A DNA stretch of 64,000 nt, taken from Alphaproteobacteria bacterium (GTDB lineage: Bacteria; Pseudomonadota; Alphaproteobacteria; Micavibrionales; Micavibrionaceae). The translations under genes and the position numbers were made by a program. This document shows positions 1 to 8,097 of this stretch, one piece after another (position 1 is the stretch's first letter; the number at the start of each line of letters is the position of its first letter). The notes beneath the pieces are model-generated. The model worked only from the letters and a program-made list of their open reading frames with translations, had not been told where the DNA came from and did not search any database. The stretch spans positions 1-64,000 of the forward strand of contig JAACQG010000011.1 of the NCBI GenBank assembly GCA_009995045.1, given 5' to 3'.

Positions 1-2
1 CG

Positions 3-608
3 GCGGGGGTTCCATCGCGTGTTGTGCGGGTTGAGCCGAACAGGGCGGCGCGGCAAGATCGGTCGATGAATGATGTTGTTGATGGGATTATTGGTGATGA
101 GCCGCAATCTGTTACCGCGCAGCAGCGCGCTGCATCTGGTGACGTTGTGACGCCGCCGCGAAAGCCGGATATTAAGGCGGCCAAATCGAGTGCGCCCAAA
201 CGTAAGAAGCGGGTCGTGACGCCCAAGCGTGGATCGTCTAAGTTTTTGAAACCATTAGAGGGTAAGACACTTTCGGGGTATGGGCCGAAGGCGGATGGGC
301 TGCATAATGACGGGATCAATATTGCGGCGGCGCGTGGCACGGCGGTGCGGGCGGCGGATAATGGTGTTGTTGTTTATGCGGGCAATGGGCTTAAAGGGTC
401 GGGGAATTTGATCCTTGTGCGGCATGAAGATCGCTGGATGACGGCGTATGGGCATTTGGATCAGATCAAGGTGGCCAATGGTGACATCGTTAGGCGCGGT
501 GGTCAGATTGGGACAGTTGGGTCGACAGGGGCGGTCAAGACACCGCAATTGCATTTCGAGGTGCGGCGCGGGACGAAGGCGCTTAATCCTAAGCCTTATT
601 TGGAATAG
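3..608 (+). CDS. M23/LytM-domain protein, NlpD/DipM-like (5' partial)
   Basis: The reading frame is open to the window edge, so only the C-terminal 201 residues are visible; the first in-frame start (GTG at 24) is probably internal. A low-complexity basic linker (PKRKKR) is followed by an M23/LytM domain of about 110 residues. The domain carries GLHNDGINIAA, AYGHLD and TPQLHFEVR. In active M23 endopeptidases the zinc site is H-x3-D plus H-x-H; here the Asp position is Asn (HNDGIN) and the first His of HxH is Gln (QLH), so the site looks degenerate. Known NlpD/EnvC-type proteins with degenerate sites activate cell-wall amidases during division, which is the likely role. It lies upstream of yajC-secDF, as is common in alphaproteobacteria. 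The LysM or export part would lie outside the window. Confidence 0.85.
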   Translation, partial: AGVPSRVVRVEPNRAARQDRSMNDVVDGIIGDEPQSVTAQQRAASGDVVTPPRKPDIKAAKSSAPKRKKRVVTPKRGSSKFLKPLEGKTLSGYGPKADGLHNDGINIAAARGTAVRAADNGVVVYAGNGLKGSGNLILVRHEDRWMTAYGHLDQIKVANGDIVRRGGQIGTVGSTGAVKTPQLHFEVRRGTKALNPKPYLE

Positions 609-622
609 GGCGCCGATTGCGT

Positions 623-856
623 TTAGCAGCGCATGTCTAGGGATGGTTTAGGCGGATCTATATTCGTGATATCCACATCGCCGTTCCCATTTGGTATATA
701 GATATATGTGCCGTGTTGGCGGTCTTTTGGTGGTTGCGCTGGCGGGCGTGGGGCTACGACTGAAAACTGCCCTTCGATCGTTAAGCCTTTAAAGGCTTTG
801 ACTTCGGCGCGTGTCATGCGCGTAAATTGGGTTTGTGTCGCTTTGGCTGCTGTCAT
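623..856 (-). CDS. hypothetical small protein (77 aa)
   Basis: This open frame of 77 codons lies in the gap between the M23 gene and yajC. The product is Lys/Arg-rich at the N terminus (MTRAEVKAFKGL), with a Pro-rich middle (APRPPAQPPKD) and a polar C terminus. There is no membrane segment or signal peptide. No Shine-Dalgarno sequence is visible before the ATG. The amino-acid mix is not obviously that of an antisense shadow, but I recognise no family. It could be a real small gene or chance coding in a 380-base gap; nothing else gene-like is visible in that gap. Confidence 0.35.
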   Translation of the reverse strand: MTAAKATQTQFTRMTRAEVKAFKGLTIEGQFSVVAPRPPAQPPKDRQHGTYIYIPNGNGDVDITNIDPPKPSLDMRC

Positions 857-989
857 GGTGGATGTTATATGGGTTTAGTTACGTAAAATCAAGATATTTT
901 TCTATTTTGATCGTCTCTTGTAATCGTGTGTGATCTCTTTATAGTCCTTACCAATTCAAAGAATCATTTATAGGTTGGAGTTTACTAAG

Positions 990-1409
990 ATGTTGATATC
1001 GAAAGCTTATGCACAGAGTGTAGAGATTGTTGGTGATGTTGCGGCGGATGCGCCACAAGCGCCAGATGCAGTTGCAGCGTTTGCGTGGAATATGGGGTTG
1101 GTCCTTGTTCTTGTTGTTTTGTTTTACGTGCTTTTGATCGCGCCGCAGCAGCGCCGATTTAAAGAGCATGGTAAGATGCTTGCCGAGCTTAAAAAAGGGG
1201 ACAAAGTTGTTACCGGTGGCGGTCTTGTTGGTGTTATCGACAAGATGGTTGGTGATGACGAGGTTGTTGTCGACCTTGGTAATGGCACGAAAGTGACGGC
1301 GATGTTGTCGACTTTGCAGGGTAAGAATGCTCCGTTGAAGCCAGCCAATGATGAAAAGGCGGCCAAGGACAAAAAGCCTTCTAAGCCATCAAAGAAAAAA
1401 TCCGTATAA
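990..1409 (+). CDS. yajC: Sec translocase accessory subunit YajC
   Basis: This 139-residue inner-membrane protein belongs to the SecDF-YajC holo-translocon. One membrane helix (NMGLVLVLVVLFYVLLI, about residues 36-52) is followed by the family signature PQQRRFKEHGKML and the cytoplasmic KGDKVVTGGGLVG segment. The C-terminal tail is Lys/Ser-rich. I chose the ATG at 990 over the in-frame TTG at 975 because GGAG at 977-980 is well spaced for it and the resulting start MLISKAYAQ is typical of alphaproteobacterial YajC. secD follows after 22 bases, then secF, in the usual operon. Confidence 0.95.
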   Translation: MLISKAYAQSVEIVGDVAADAPQAPDAVAAFAWNMGLVLVLVVLFYVLLIAPQQRRFKEHGKMLAELKKGDKVVTGGGLVGVIDKMVGDDEVVVDLGNGTKVTAMLSTLQGKNAPLKPANDEKAAKDKKPSKPSKKKSV

Positions 1410-1431
1410 TTTAGAGTAAAGAGAACAGCCC

Positions 1432-2979
1432 ATGGTTCAGATTTCCCGTTGGAAGATGATTGCGATTTTATTCTTCGTTTTCATTGGTTTTGTATACGCA
1501 TTGCCGAATGCTTTATCGCCGAGCGCGCGTGAGTGGACAGCGGCGAATTTGCCGTCTTGGGTGCCGAACAAGACGATCAACCTTGGGCTTGATCTGCGCG
1601 GTGGTGCGCATTTGCTTTATGATATTGACGTTGATGCCGTGTTCAAAGAACAAGCGGAATTGTTGCGTCAGGATTTAAGCGGTGAGCTTCGTAAGGCGAA
1701 GATTGAGCGTACGGGGCTTGGCATGATTGAGGGCGGCGTTAAATTGACGTTGAAGGACCCAGCCGATGGTGAAGCGGCGCGTAAGATTATCCGTCGTTTG
1801 CAGAGCGATTTGGATATTTCGACCGATGGCGCGGTGATTGAAGCCGTGCTGAACGATACGGGGCGTCAGGCGGTTTATGACCAGACAATTGCGCAGAGCA
1901 TTGAGATTGTACGTCGCCGTATTGATGAGCTTGGCACGACCGAGCCAGTTATTCAGCGCCAAGGCGAAGATCGTATTTTGATCCAAGCGCCGGGTGCGGA
2001 TAGTGCGGCGCTTCAGGGGATTATTGGTAAGACTGCGAAATTGACGTTTCATTTGGTGGCACAAGATGCGAGCAAGGCGGGGGTTAAAAACTTACCGTCA
2101 GCCGAGCAGCCAGGTGTGCGTATTCCCGTTGAGCGTCGTGCGATGCTGACGGGGGATATGCTTAACAATGCACAGCCCGGATTTAGCCAAAGTGGCCAGC
2201 CGGTTGTGACTTTTGCGTTGGATCGTCGTGGGACCAAACGTTTTTGTGATGTGACGAAGAAGAATACGAACCGTCCGTTTGCGATTGTTTTGGATAATGA
2301 AGTGTTGAGCGCGCCGAATATTAATGAGCCGATTTGCGGCGGGCGTGCGGAAATCTCGGGTAGCTTTACGCTGGAAGAGGTGAGTGATTTGTCTATTCTG
2401 CTGCGTGCGGGTGCGCTTCCTGCGCCAATGAAGGTTGTTGAAGAGCGGACGGTTGGGCCGTCGCTTGGTGCGGATTCAGTTGAGGCGGGCAAGATTGCGG
2501 CGTTGATTGGTTTGGCGGGCGTGCTTTTGTTTATGGCGATTGCATACGGGTTGTTCGGTCTTTTTGCCAATGTGGCGCTTATTTCGAATGTGGCGTTGAT
2601 GTTTGCGATCCTTTCCAGTCTGCAGGCGACTTTGACGTTGCCGGGGATTGCGGGGATTGTGCTGACGATTGGTATGGCCGTGGATGCGAATGTTTTAATT
2701 TTTGAGCGTATTCGTGAAGAGATGCGCGCGGGGCGTTCACCGATTTCTTCGATTGATGCGGGGTATAGCCGTGCGATGAGTACGATTATTGACTCGAATT
2801 TAACCACGTTGATTGCGGCGGTGATTTTGTTCTCATTTGGGACAGGGCCGGTTAAGGGATTTGCGGTGACGCTTGGTGTGGGGATTGTAACGTCGTTCTT
2901 TACGTCGATTATGGTGACCCGTTTGATGGTTGTTAGTTGGCTTTGGCGCAAGAAGCCAAGCAATAGTTTACCCGTATAA
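1432..2979 (+). CDS. secD: protein translocase subunit SecD
   Basis: This 515-residue protein is a normal length for SecD. It has an N-terminal membrane helix (about residues 8-25), then the periplasmic P1 region with LGLDLRGGAHLLYDID, then a C-terminal RND-type bundle with TIGMAVDANVLIFERIREE. SecD and SecF use the proton-motive force to help pull preproteins across the inner membrane. An AAAGAG-like ribosome site precedes the ATG. secF starts 23 bases downstream, consistent with one yajC-secD-secF transcript. The long antisense frame beneath it is a shadow of skewed codon use. Confidence 0.97.
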   Translation: MVQISRWKMIAILFFVFIGFVYALPNALSPSAREWTAANLPSWVPNKTINLGLDLRGGAHLLYDIDVDAVFKEQAELLRQDLSGELRKAKIERTGLGMIEGGVKLTLKDPADGEAARKIIRRLQSDLDISTDGAVIEAVLNDTGRQAVYDQTIAQSIEIVRRRIDELGTTEPVIQRQGEDRILIQAPGADSAALQGIIGKTAKLTFHLVAQDASKAGVKNLPSAEQPGVRIPVERRAMLTGDMLNNAQPGFSQSGQPVVTFALDRRGTKRFCDVTKKNTNRPFAIVLDNEVLSAPNINEPICGGRAEISGSFTLEEVSDLSILLRAGALPAPMKVVEERTVGPSLGADSVEAGKIAALIGLAGVLLFMAIAYGLFGLFANVALISNVALMFAILSSLQATLTLPGIAGIVLTIGMAVDANVLIFERIREEMRAGRSPISSIDAGYSRAMSTIIDSNLTTLIAAVILFSFGTGPVKGFAVTLGVGIVTSFFTSIMVTRLMVVSWLWRKKPSNSLPV

Positions 2980-3002
2980 AGAGCGGGATAGAGGATAGAG
3001 AT

Positions 3003-3989
3003 ATGAAGGGTTTACAATTAATTCCTGACGATACGCATTTGGACTTTATCGGCAAGAGATATCTGGCGTTCGCGTTTTCAGCGATTTTGATGCTGGCGTC
3101 GATTGGGTTGGTCGCAACCAAGGGGTTGAATTTCGGGATTGATTTTACCGGTGGTACGGTGATTGAGATCAAAACACCCAGCACGCCGGATATTGGCGCA
3201 TTGCGGACTGAGCTTAACGGGCTTGGTTTGGGTGCGATTTCTATTCAGGAGTTTGGTGCGGAGGATGATTTGCTTATTCGTCTGCCGCAGCAGCAATCCG
3301 TTCATGATGACGGTGAAGAGCAGAAGGCGGCGATTGAAACTGTTCGTGTGGCGTTAGATGCGCGTTATGGTGATTTTGAGAATGATGAAGGCGAGGCGGG
3401 TGTTGATTATCGCCGCGTTGAATTTGTTGGGCCGCAGGTCGGGGCGGAGCTTAAGAAGCAAGGCGCGATGGCGGTTTTGTTCTCGCTCTTTGGGATTTTG
3501 GCTTATGTGTGGTTTCGATTTGAATGGCAATTTGGTGTGGCGTCGATTGTGGCGCTTGCGCATGATGCGGTTTTGACGGTTGGTCTATTTGCGCTCACGC
3601 AGATGGAGTTTAACCTTTCGACGGTTGCCGCGGTTTTGATGATTGCGGGGTATTCGATCAACGATACGGTTGTTGTGTTTGACCGCATTCGTGAGAATTT
3701 GCGCAAATATAAGAAGATGCCGATCGGGGAATTGTTTAATCTTTCGATCAATAACACTCTGTCACGTACATTGATGACATCGGCGACGACTGTGCTTGCG
3801 CTTGTTGCGCTTTATGTGTTCGGCGGCGAGGTTTTGCGCGGGTTTATTTACGCGCTTATGTTCGGGATTGTGATCGGGACGTATTCGTCAATCTTCGTCG
3901 CGGCGCCGCTTTTGATGTTCATGAATATCAAGCGTTCGGATATCGGTGATATTGGATCAGGCGGTGATGTGGTCGAGGAGGACTCTTAG
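3003..3989 (+). CDS. secF: protein translocase subunit SecF
   Basis: This 328-residue inner-membrane partner of SecD has an N-terminal helix, the conserved FGIDFTGGTVIEIKTP segment opening the periplasmic loop, and a membrane bundle with GYSINDTVVVFDRIRENLR, the SecF counterpart of the SecD motif. The acidic C-terminal tail ends in VVEEDS. The start ATG is preceded by a purine-rich GAGGATAGAGAT stretch. It ends 3 bases before the next gene, so translation of the pair is probably coupled. Confidence 0.97.
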   Translation: MKGLQLIPDDTHLDFIGKRYLAFAFSAILMLASIGLVATKGLNFGIDFTGGTVIEIKTPSTPDIGALRTELNGLGLGAISIQEFGAEDDLLIRLPQQQSVHDDGEEQKAAIETVRVALDARYGDFENDEGEAGVDYRRVEFVGPQVGAELKKQGAMAVLFSLFGILAYVWFRFEWQFGVASIVALAHDAVLTVGLFALTQMEFNLSTVAAVLMIAGYSINDTVVVFDRIRENLRKYKKMPIGELFNLSINNTLSRTLMTSATTVLALVALYVFGGEVLRGFIYALMFGIVIGTYSSIFVAAPLLMFMNIKRSDIGDIGSGGDVVEEDS

Positions 3990-3992
3990 GTT

Positions 3993-4370
3993 ATGGATGT
4001 TACCCCGCTTGTCAGAGAAGGCGCGCAGATTATCCAAGGATATGCGGATGGGCATTTTCGTATCAGCGGTGAGGCCTATCAGGGCGCGGTTATGGTGTTT
4101 CATGATCAATCGGTTGCATGGGATGTTGAGGGCGATGTGAAAGCGCTTAGCGAGGCTGATTTTGCGCCGATCCTTGGTGTGAGTGATGCGGTGGATGTTG
4201 TGTTGCTTGGTACGGGCAAGAGCTTGGTTTTCCCTGATCCTGCGCTTAGGAAAGCATTGCGGGCGCAGGGTCTTAATGTGGAAGCGATGGATAGCGGCGC
4301 GGCGTGTCGTACGTATAATGTGCTCATGGCAGAGGGACGACGCGTTGTGGCTGCTTTGTTGCCGTTTTAG
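3993..4370 (+). CDS. Mth938-like domain (DUF498/NDUFAF3-type) protein
   Basis: This 125-residue soluble protein is made of one Mth938-like domain. Recognisable parts are FRISGEAYQGAVMVF near the N terminus, a DVVLLGTGKSLVFPDP core loop and the closing MDSGAACRTYNVLMAEGRRV. The mitochondrial relative NDUFAF3 is a complex I assembly factor. Immediate linkage to secF is a known alphaproteobacterial arrangement. The bacterial function is not established. The NDUFAF6-like gene further along is the other half of the same conserved neighbourhood, with sodB interposed here. Confidence 0.9.
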   Translation: MDVTPLVREGAQIIQGYADGHFRISGEAYQGAVMVFHDQSVAWDVEGDVKALSEADFAPILGVSDAVDVVLLGTGKSLVFPDPALRKALRAQGLNVEAMDSGAACRTYNVLMAEGRRVVAALLPF

Positions 4371-4402
4371 GGGCTTTGATGCTTTTGATTTATTAATACT
4401 TT

Positions 4403-4427
4403 AAGCGCATCGAAAGGTGCGCTTTTT
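4403..4427 (+). terminator. rho-independent terminator after secDF cluster
   Basis: A 7-bp stem AAGCGCA/TGCGCTT (4403-4409 with 4418-4424) closes an 8-base loop and runs into a T tract. It lies 32 bases past the Mth938-domain gene, so it should end the yajC-secDF transcript. Confidence 0.75.
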
Positions 4428-4444
4428 ATATGCGCCAGTAGAAA

Positions 4445-4465
4445 CGGCGCCGGGTGTTGGCGCCG
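4445..4465. other. GC-rich palindrome between convergent genes
   Basis: CGGCGCC at 4445-4451 is a perfect inverted repeat of GGCGCCG at 4459-4465 with a 7-base loop. No T tract follows on either side. It lies between the secDF terminator and the 3' end of sodB. It could be a transcript-end stabiliser or a single extragenic palindrome; I found no second copy in the window. Confidence 0.45.
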
Positions 4466-4508
4466 CTCCTGATTATGTTCCGGGTCCTGGTCGTTAAGTT
4501 AGTGCGGT

Positions 4509-5135
4509 TTACGCGGCTAATTTAAGAGGGCCTTTTTCGAAGAGTTCGGCGACGTAGTCCCAGTTCACGAGGTTATCGACGAATGCTTCAAGGTATTTTG
4601 GGCGGGCATTGCGGTAGTCGATGTAGTAGGAATGTTCCCACACATCGCAGCCGAGGATTGGTGTTTTGCCGTAAGGTACAGGGTTTTCACCGTTTGGTGT
4701 GCCGAGGACTTCGAGTTTGCCGCTGGCGGCATCTTGTGCGAGCCATACCCAGCCAGAGCCGAATTGGCCTGCGCCTTTTTTGAGGAATTCATCACGGAAG
4801 GAATCGTATCCGCCGAGGTCTTCTTTGATTTTTGATTCTAATGCGCCATCCATCTTAGTGCCGCCGCCATTGGGCTTCATCCAGTTCCAGAAATGGAGGT
4901 GGTTATAATGTTGGCCGAGTTGGTTAAAGAGACCAGCATGCATTGGATCTTTGAATGCGCTGACCATGGCTTGTTCCAATGATGCGTCTTCGAGACCTGT
5001 TCCTTCGATGAGTTCGTTGCCTTTATTAACATAGGCTTGGTGATGCTTATCGTGGTGGAATTCCAAAGTCTCAGCGGACATGTATGGGTCGAGTGCGTCA
5101 TATGCGTATGGGAGTTTTGGAAGTTCGAAAGTCAT
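4509..5135 (-). CDS. sodB: superoxide dismutase, Fe type
   Basis: This 208-residue SodB family enzyme dismutates superoxide. The metal ligands are visible: His27 (ETLEFHHDKHH), His80 (GQHYNHLHFWN), and Asp165 and His169 (DVWEHSYY). Gln76, four residues before His80, is the second-sphere Gln typical of iron enzymes, so Fe is the likely metal, though cambialistic use cannot be excluded. There is no signal peptide, so it is cytoplasmic. A good ribosome site (TAGGAG) precedes the ATG. It is transcribed alone, divergently from the next gene. Confidence 0.96.
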   Translation of the reverse strand: MTFELPKLPYAYDALDPYMSAETLEFHHDKHHQAYVNKGNELIEGTGLEDASLEQAMVSAFKDPMHAGLFNQLGQHYNHLHFWNWMKPNGGGTKMDGALESKIKEDLGGYDSFRDEFLKKGAGQFGSGWVWLAQDAASGKLEVLGTPNGENPVPYGKTPILGCDVWEHSYYIDYRNARPKYLEAFVDNLVNWDYVAELFEKGPLKLAA

Positions 5136-5234
5136 TGAAGGCTCCTAATGGTTGTTGTGTTTAAAGCTTATAATCTGATAACACATAACCTAAGTCATTT
5201 GTTCCATTTCTCAAGTAAAAAGGCGTTTAATTTA

Positions 5235-6035
5235 ATGAAACAGGGTGAAATTTCATATTGCGGGCAGATTGTCCGGGAGCATGATCCTGATCGTTTTTTG
5301 CTGTCCCATTTTGCGCCTTTTGATCGGCGCGAGGGGCTGTGGGCGCTTTATGCGTTTAATTATGAGATTGCGAAAACGCGCGAGGTGGTGAGTGAGACGC
5401 AGCTTGGTTTGATACGGCTTCAATGGTGGCGTGATGCGGTTGCGACGATTTATGATGAGGGGGCGGCAGTGCCAGAGCATGCGGTGGTGCAGGCGATGGC
5501 GCGGGCGGTTGATGCGTATGATTTGCCGCGTGAGGATTTTGACGCGCTGATCTATGCGCGTGAATTTGACCTTGAGGATGTTTTGCCGAGCGACCTTGAG
5601 GGGTGGGTGCATTATGCGGATTATACGTCGGTGCCGTTGCTTAAATTGGCGGCGCGGATTGTCGGGGCGGATGTTGATATGGAGCCGATTGCGGCTGTTG
5701 GTGTGAATTATGCAGTTGCGGGGATATTGCGGGCGAGCGTTAGTTTTGCGCGTCAGCGGCGGTGTTATTTGCCGCAGGATTTGATGGTTGAGCATGATGT
5801 GAGCGTGAACAAGCTTTATGAGTTAAAGCGGCAAGATGGTTTGGTGGATGTTGTTCGCGCCGTGGCGGAGACATTTGTGGACGGGGTGAAATGTGAAGAT
5901 CGGTTTTTGCGAGCGCATCAGCGTTTGGCGGCGCTGTATATGGGGCAGTTGAAGCGGCTTGGCTATGATGTGTTTGACGGGCGATTGATGTTGCCACCTG
6001 CTTTTAAGGCCTTGAGGTTGTATTTAGACTTGTAG
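5235..6035 (+). CDS. squalene/phytoene synthase-family protein, NDUFAF6-like
   Basis: This 266-residue all-helical isoprenoid-synthase-fold protein carries HDPDRFLLSHFAP, LWALYAFNYEIAKTREV and IRLQWWRDAV. True squalene/phytoene synthases use Asp-rich DxxxD motifs; here the first motif reads EIAKTREVV with no Asp pair, and YLPQDLM is the only trace of the second. That pattern fits the NDUFAF6-type branch, linked in mitochondria to complex I assembly, rather than an active synthase. I prefer the ATG at 5235, since the frame upstream (from 5148) is not family-like. The linked Mth938-domain gene supports an assembly role (inference). Confidence 0.8.
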   Translation: MKQGEISYCGQIVREHDPDRFLLSHFAPFDRREGLWALYAFNYEIAKTREVVSETQLGLIRLQWWRDAVATIYDEGAAVPEHAVVQAMARAVDAYDLPREDFDALIYAREFDLEDVLPSDLEGWVHYADYTSVPLLKLAARIVGADVDMEPIAAVGVNYAVAGILRASVSFARQRRCYLPQDLMVEHDVSVNKLYELKRQDGLVDVVRAVAETFVDGVKCEDRFLRAHQRLAALYMGQLKRLGYDVFDGRLMLPPAFKALRLYLDL

Positions 6036-6113
6036 GGGGTGATTCTTATTGTTATGTTAATTTGTATAAGGTAATATAATATTAGTCATTACAAAGTGTT
6101 AGGGTAATACGCG

Positions 6114-6362
6114 ATGGTTGATTCAATTGGTTCCACTCTGCCGCCATCTGTGCAGGCAGTGAATAAAGCGCGCAGCAATGCGCAAACGCAGCGTTCAGAT
6201 AATGCGGGCGCGGCGCGTCCTGCGGATGAGGTTTCGCTGTCGGCGGAGGCGCAAGAATTGAGCGAGGTTAGTCGTTTGACGGCTAATGTGCGTGAGGTTT
6301 TGCAAGAAAACCTGAGTGAGACATTGGCAGGCGATGCCGGTTCTTTCGATAAATTTCTTTAG
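6114..6362 (+). CDS. small FlgM-like protein (tentative)
   Basis: This 82-residue soluble protein has a disordered N terminus rich in Ser, Asn and Gln. The second half contains ADEVSLSAEAQELSEVSRLT and then VREVLQE, which recalls the C-terminal sigma-binding half of FlgM anti-sigma factors (VSLS-x-A-x-EL). The match is short and no flagellar regulator lies beside it, so the assignment is tentative. AGGG about 8 bases before the ATG is a fair ribosome site. It stands alone before a convergent hydrolase gene. Confidence 0.55.
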   Translation: MVDSIGSTLPPSVQAVNKARSNAQTQRSDNAGAARPADEVSLSAEAQELSEVSRLTANVREVLQENLSETLAGDAGSFDKFL

Positions 6363-6383
6363 TCGATTTGAGGTCATTCGTGG

Positions 6384-7049
6384 CTAAAGCCCTGTATGAT
6401 CGAATTTTTCATTTTCTAGAAAATATAAAGCTTGGTTGATGATTTTTGGTTCAAACATCATGAAGCTGTGGTTTGCGCTGAGGGTTATGTGGTCGGTCAT
6501 GCCGTCTATTTTTGTGCGTTCAACGGGGACGATGCCATCGTGCTCACCTTCTAAAATCCATGGTGCGAGCGGGTTTAAAGATGCGCTTCCGGCGATGATG
6601 CCGAGCGGGTAGGTGATTTCTGTATCGATGTGTTTATATTGTGTGGTGAGCTGCGCGCTTGCGGGGCCGAAAATGTTTTTGAAGAGCGGGGCTAGGTATT
6701 TGTTTTCGGAGAGGAAATCGGCGAATTCGCTGCCGGTGTTTGGCGGGCTTAACATGACGACTTTGCCGAGGTTTTCGGGTTTATATGTGGCGATATAATA
6801 TCGTGTGACGAGGCCGCCCATGGAGTGAGTGACGAAATTTAATGGTTTATCGGGGGCGTATGCTACGCGGGATTTGATTTGGGTGTCGACGAATTCGGCG
6901 ATTTCTTCGAGCGTTTTTTCACGGGAGGGGTAGAGGATGTTAATACAATCGTATCCTGCTTTGCTGAACTTTTTTTCGAGCGCCAGCATATCCATTTTGG
7001 AGCGCAGGATACCGTGTAGCAGGACTATGGTTTCGTTTTTTGTGGGCAT
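6384..7049 (-). CDS. alpha/beta hydrolase, lipase/PGAP1-like
   Basis: This 221-residue alpha/beta hydrolase has an oxyanion region VLLHGILRSKMDM, nucleophile elbow THSMGG with Ser76, Asp171 in EGEHDGIVP and His194 in ANHSFMM, which completes a catalytic triad. The elbow, the early LLHG motif and the SPPNTGSEFA loop resemble lipase/PGAP1-type esterases acting on lipid or acyl substrates. No signal peptide or membrane helix is visible, so a cytoplasmic location is likely. The substrate is unknown. It converges on the FlgM-like gene, with a 21-base gap. Confidence 0.85.
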   Translation of the reverse strand: MPTKNETIVLLHGILRSKMDMLALEKKFSKAGYDCINILYPSREKTLEEIAEFVDTQIKSRVAYAPDKPLNFVTHSMGGLVTRYYIATYKPENLGKVVMLSPPNTGSEFADFLSENKYLAPLFKNIFGPASAQLTTQYKHIDTEITYPLGIIAGSASLNPLAPWILEGEHDGIVPVERTKIDGMTDHITLSANHSFMMFEPKIINQALYFLENEKFDHTGL

Positions 7050-7096
7050 GAATGTATAAAATGTTTCTTAGAATTCAATTTTTAGTATTTTTGTAC

Positions 7097-7102
7097 TATA
7101 CT
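7097..7102 (+). promoter_or_regulatory. possible promoter -10 element for the 172-aa gene
   Basis: TATACT at 7097-7102 lies 17 bases after a weak TTCAAT (7074-7079) and about 50 bases before the start of the 172-residue gene. A small inverted repeat AGTA/TACT overlaps it. Only the -10 is convincing. Confidence 0.3.
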
Positions 7103-7153
7103 ATTTGAAGCGAGTATTGCTAGCAGGCTTTTTTTTTCAGAAGGAAGATGGTC

Positions 7154-7672
7154 ATGGCCGAAATACAAAGTATCGCGTTTTCTCAAACGCAGAATTTATC
7201 TGTTTCCCAAAATGTGAGTGCTTCTTATGAGCGGAGCGAGAGTGTTGTCGCTTTGCAGGGGGCTGCGGATGTTGCGCCACCGCCACCGCCATCGGGAGAT
7301 GGGTTTGGTGGTATTTTGGATGTCATTGATATATCGGATGATGCGCGGGATAAATTATTACAAGATCGTGCGGATGCAGAGAATTTGGCGGCCTATGTTA
7401 ATGGTGAGCGGACAGAAGTTTTAAGCGCGCCGTTGGTTATTCGCAATGGACGGGTTGAGATTGATGCCTTGGCGGCGCAGATAAGCGAGCAGTTTAGTGT
7501 GAGTGAGAGCTATGAGGTTAGTCTTAGTCAGGTCAGCACATTAGAGGTGGAGACGGATGAGGGTTCGTTTTCAATTACACAGAGCCGATTGATTGAAGCG
7601 AGTTTCAGTTCTACGGTTCGTCTTGAGCGTTCGGCGGATGTGGGCGCGTTGAGTGCGCAGTATTCCGTATAA
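7154..7672 (+). CDS. hypothetical Ser/Glu-rich protein
   Basis: This 172-residue protein has no recognised family. The N terminus is Ser/Gln-rich (FSQTQNLSVSQNVSASYERS), followed by a PPPPPP spacer, a DVIDISDDARDKLL segment that loosely recalls the VSLSAEAQE segment of the FlgM-like gene upstream, and a C-terminal half of alternating polar and hydrophobic residues (SESYEVSLSQVSTLEVET) predicted to be beta-rich. There is no signal peptide or membrane helix. AAGGAAG is spaced correctly for the ATG at 7154 and too close to the ATG at 7148, so I chose 7154. Confidence 0.7.
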   Translation: MAEIQSIAFSQTQNLSVSQNVSASYERSESVVALQGAADVAPPPPPSGDGFGGILDVIDISDDARDKLLQDRADAENLAAYVNGERTEVLSAPLVIRNGRVEIDALAAQISEQFSVSESYEVSLSQVSTLEVETDEGSFSITQSRLIEASFSSTVRLERSADVGALSAQYSV

Positions 7673-7773
7673 TTTCACGTGATGAATATTTGTTTTTAAC
7701 GGTGTTGTCTTTTCGCTGCGCGATAGGATGATGTAGGGTTTTATTTTCTAAATGATGAAATTGGGGTAATACA

Positions 7774-8022
7774 ATGGATGATCAACAGCAGGTGAAGCTG
7801 CCAATGACACGAGCGCGCAAGGTTTTATTTGTGCTTGTTGGGGTTGTTTTATATCTGGTGACATCTGTTCCTGTGGGGCTTTTTATTTACACGGCCAAGT
7901 CGGAGTTGGGCATTGATGTGTTTGAGAAGACGGGATTTCATGGGTATTTGTCTTGCCTTCAGTCTCAATCGGAATTGATTGTCGATGATGGTGGTGAGGC
8001 CGAAGAGGGGGCGCAAAAATAG
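7774..8022 (+). CDS. hypothetical membrane protein (82 aa)
   Basis: A short basic N terminus is followed by one long hydrophobic helix (VLFVLVGVVLYLVTSVPVGL, about residues 18-37) and a soluble tail ending in acidic DDGGEAEEGAQK. It is probably a single-pass inner-membrane protein; the two cysteines in the window-facing sequence are not in a known motif. The ATG is preceded by a GGGGTAATAC leader. No family is recognised. It is convergent with yceI, and a strong hairpin separates the two. Confidence 0.65.
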   Translation: MDDQQQVKLPMTRARKVLFVLVGVVLYLVTSVPVGLFIYTAKSELGIDVFEKTGFHGYLSCLQSQSELIVDDGGEAEEGAQK

Positions 8023-8033
8023 CCTTTTATAAG

Positions 8034-8072
8034 AATATGGAGCGCTATGCTTTTGCATGAACGCTCCATATT
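8034..8072. terminator. terminator hairpin between convergent genes
   Basis: An 11-bp inverted repeat AATATGGAGCG/CGCTCCATATT (8034-8044 with 8062-8072) has an inner ATGC/GCAT stem. AT-rich flanks on both sides suit a shared terminator for the 82-aa gene and yceI. Confidence 0.65.
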
Positions 8073-8097
8073 TATTATCTCGTAATGAATGATGTGC

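Noticed and set aside
2049-2963. 304-codon antisense frame under secD
   Set aside because: It lies wholly inside a well-supported gene; its Ser/Thr/Ile-rich product matches no family and results from skewed third-position composition.
4389-4404. TTAATACTTTAAG near the secDF terminator as a third copy of the two-copy element
   Set aside because: Only the AATACTTTA string is shared; the conserved AGGCACAAGCGACGAC segment and outer stem are missing.
5148-5234. Longer N terminus for the NDUFAF6-like protein
   Set aside because: The extra 29 codons are not family-like, and the core begins right after ATG 5235.
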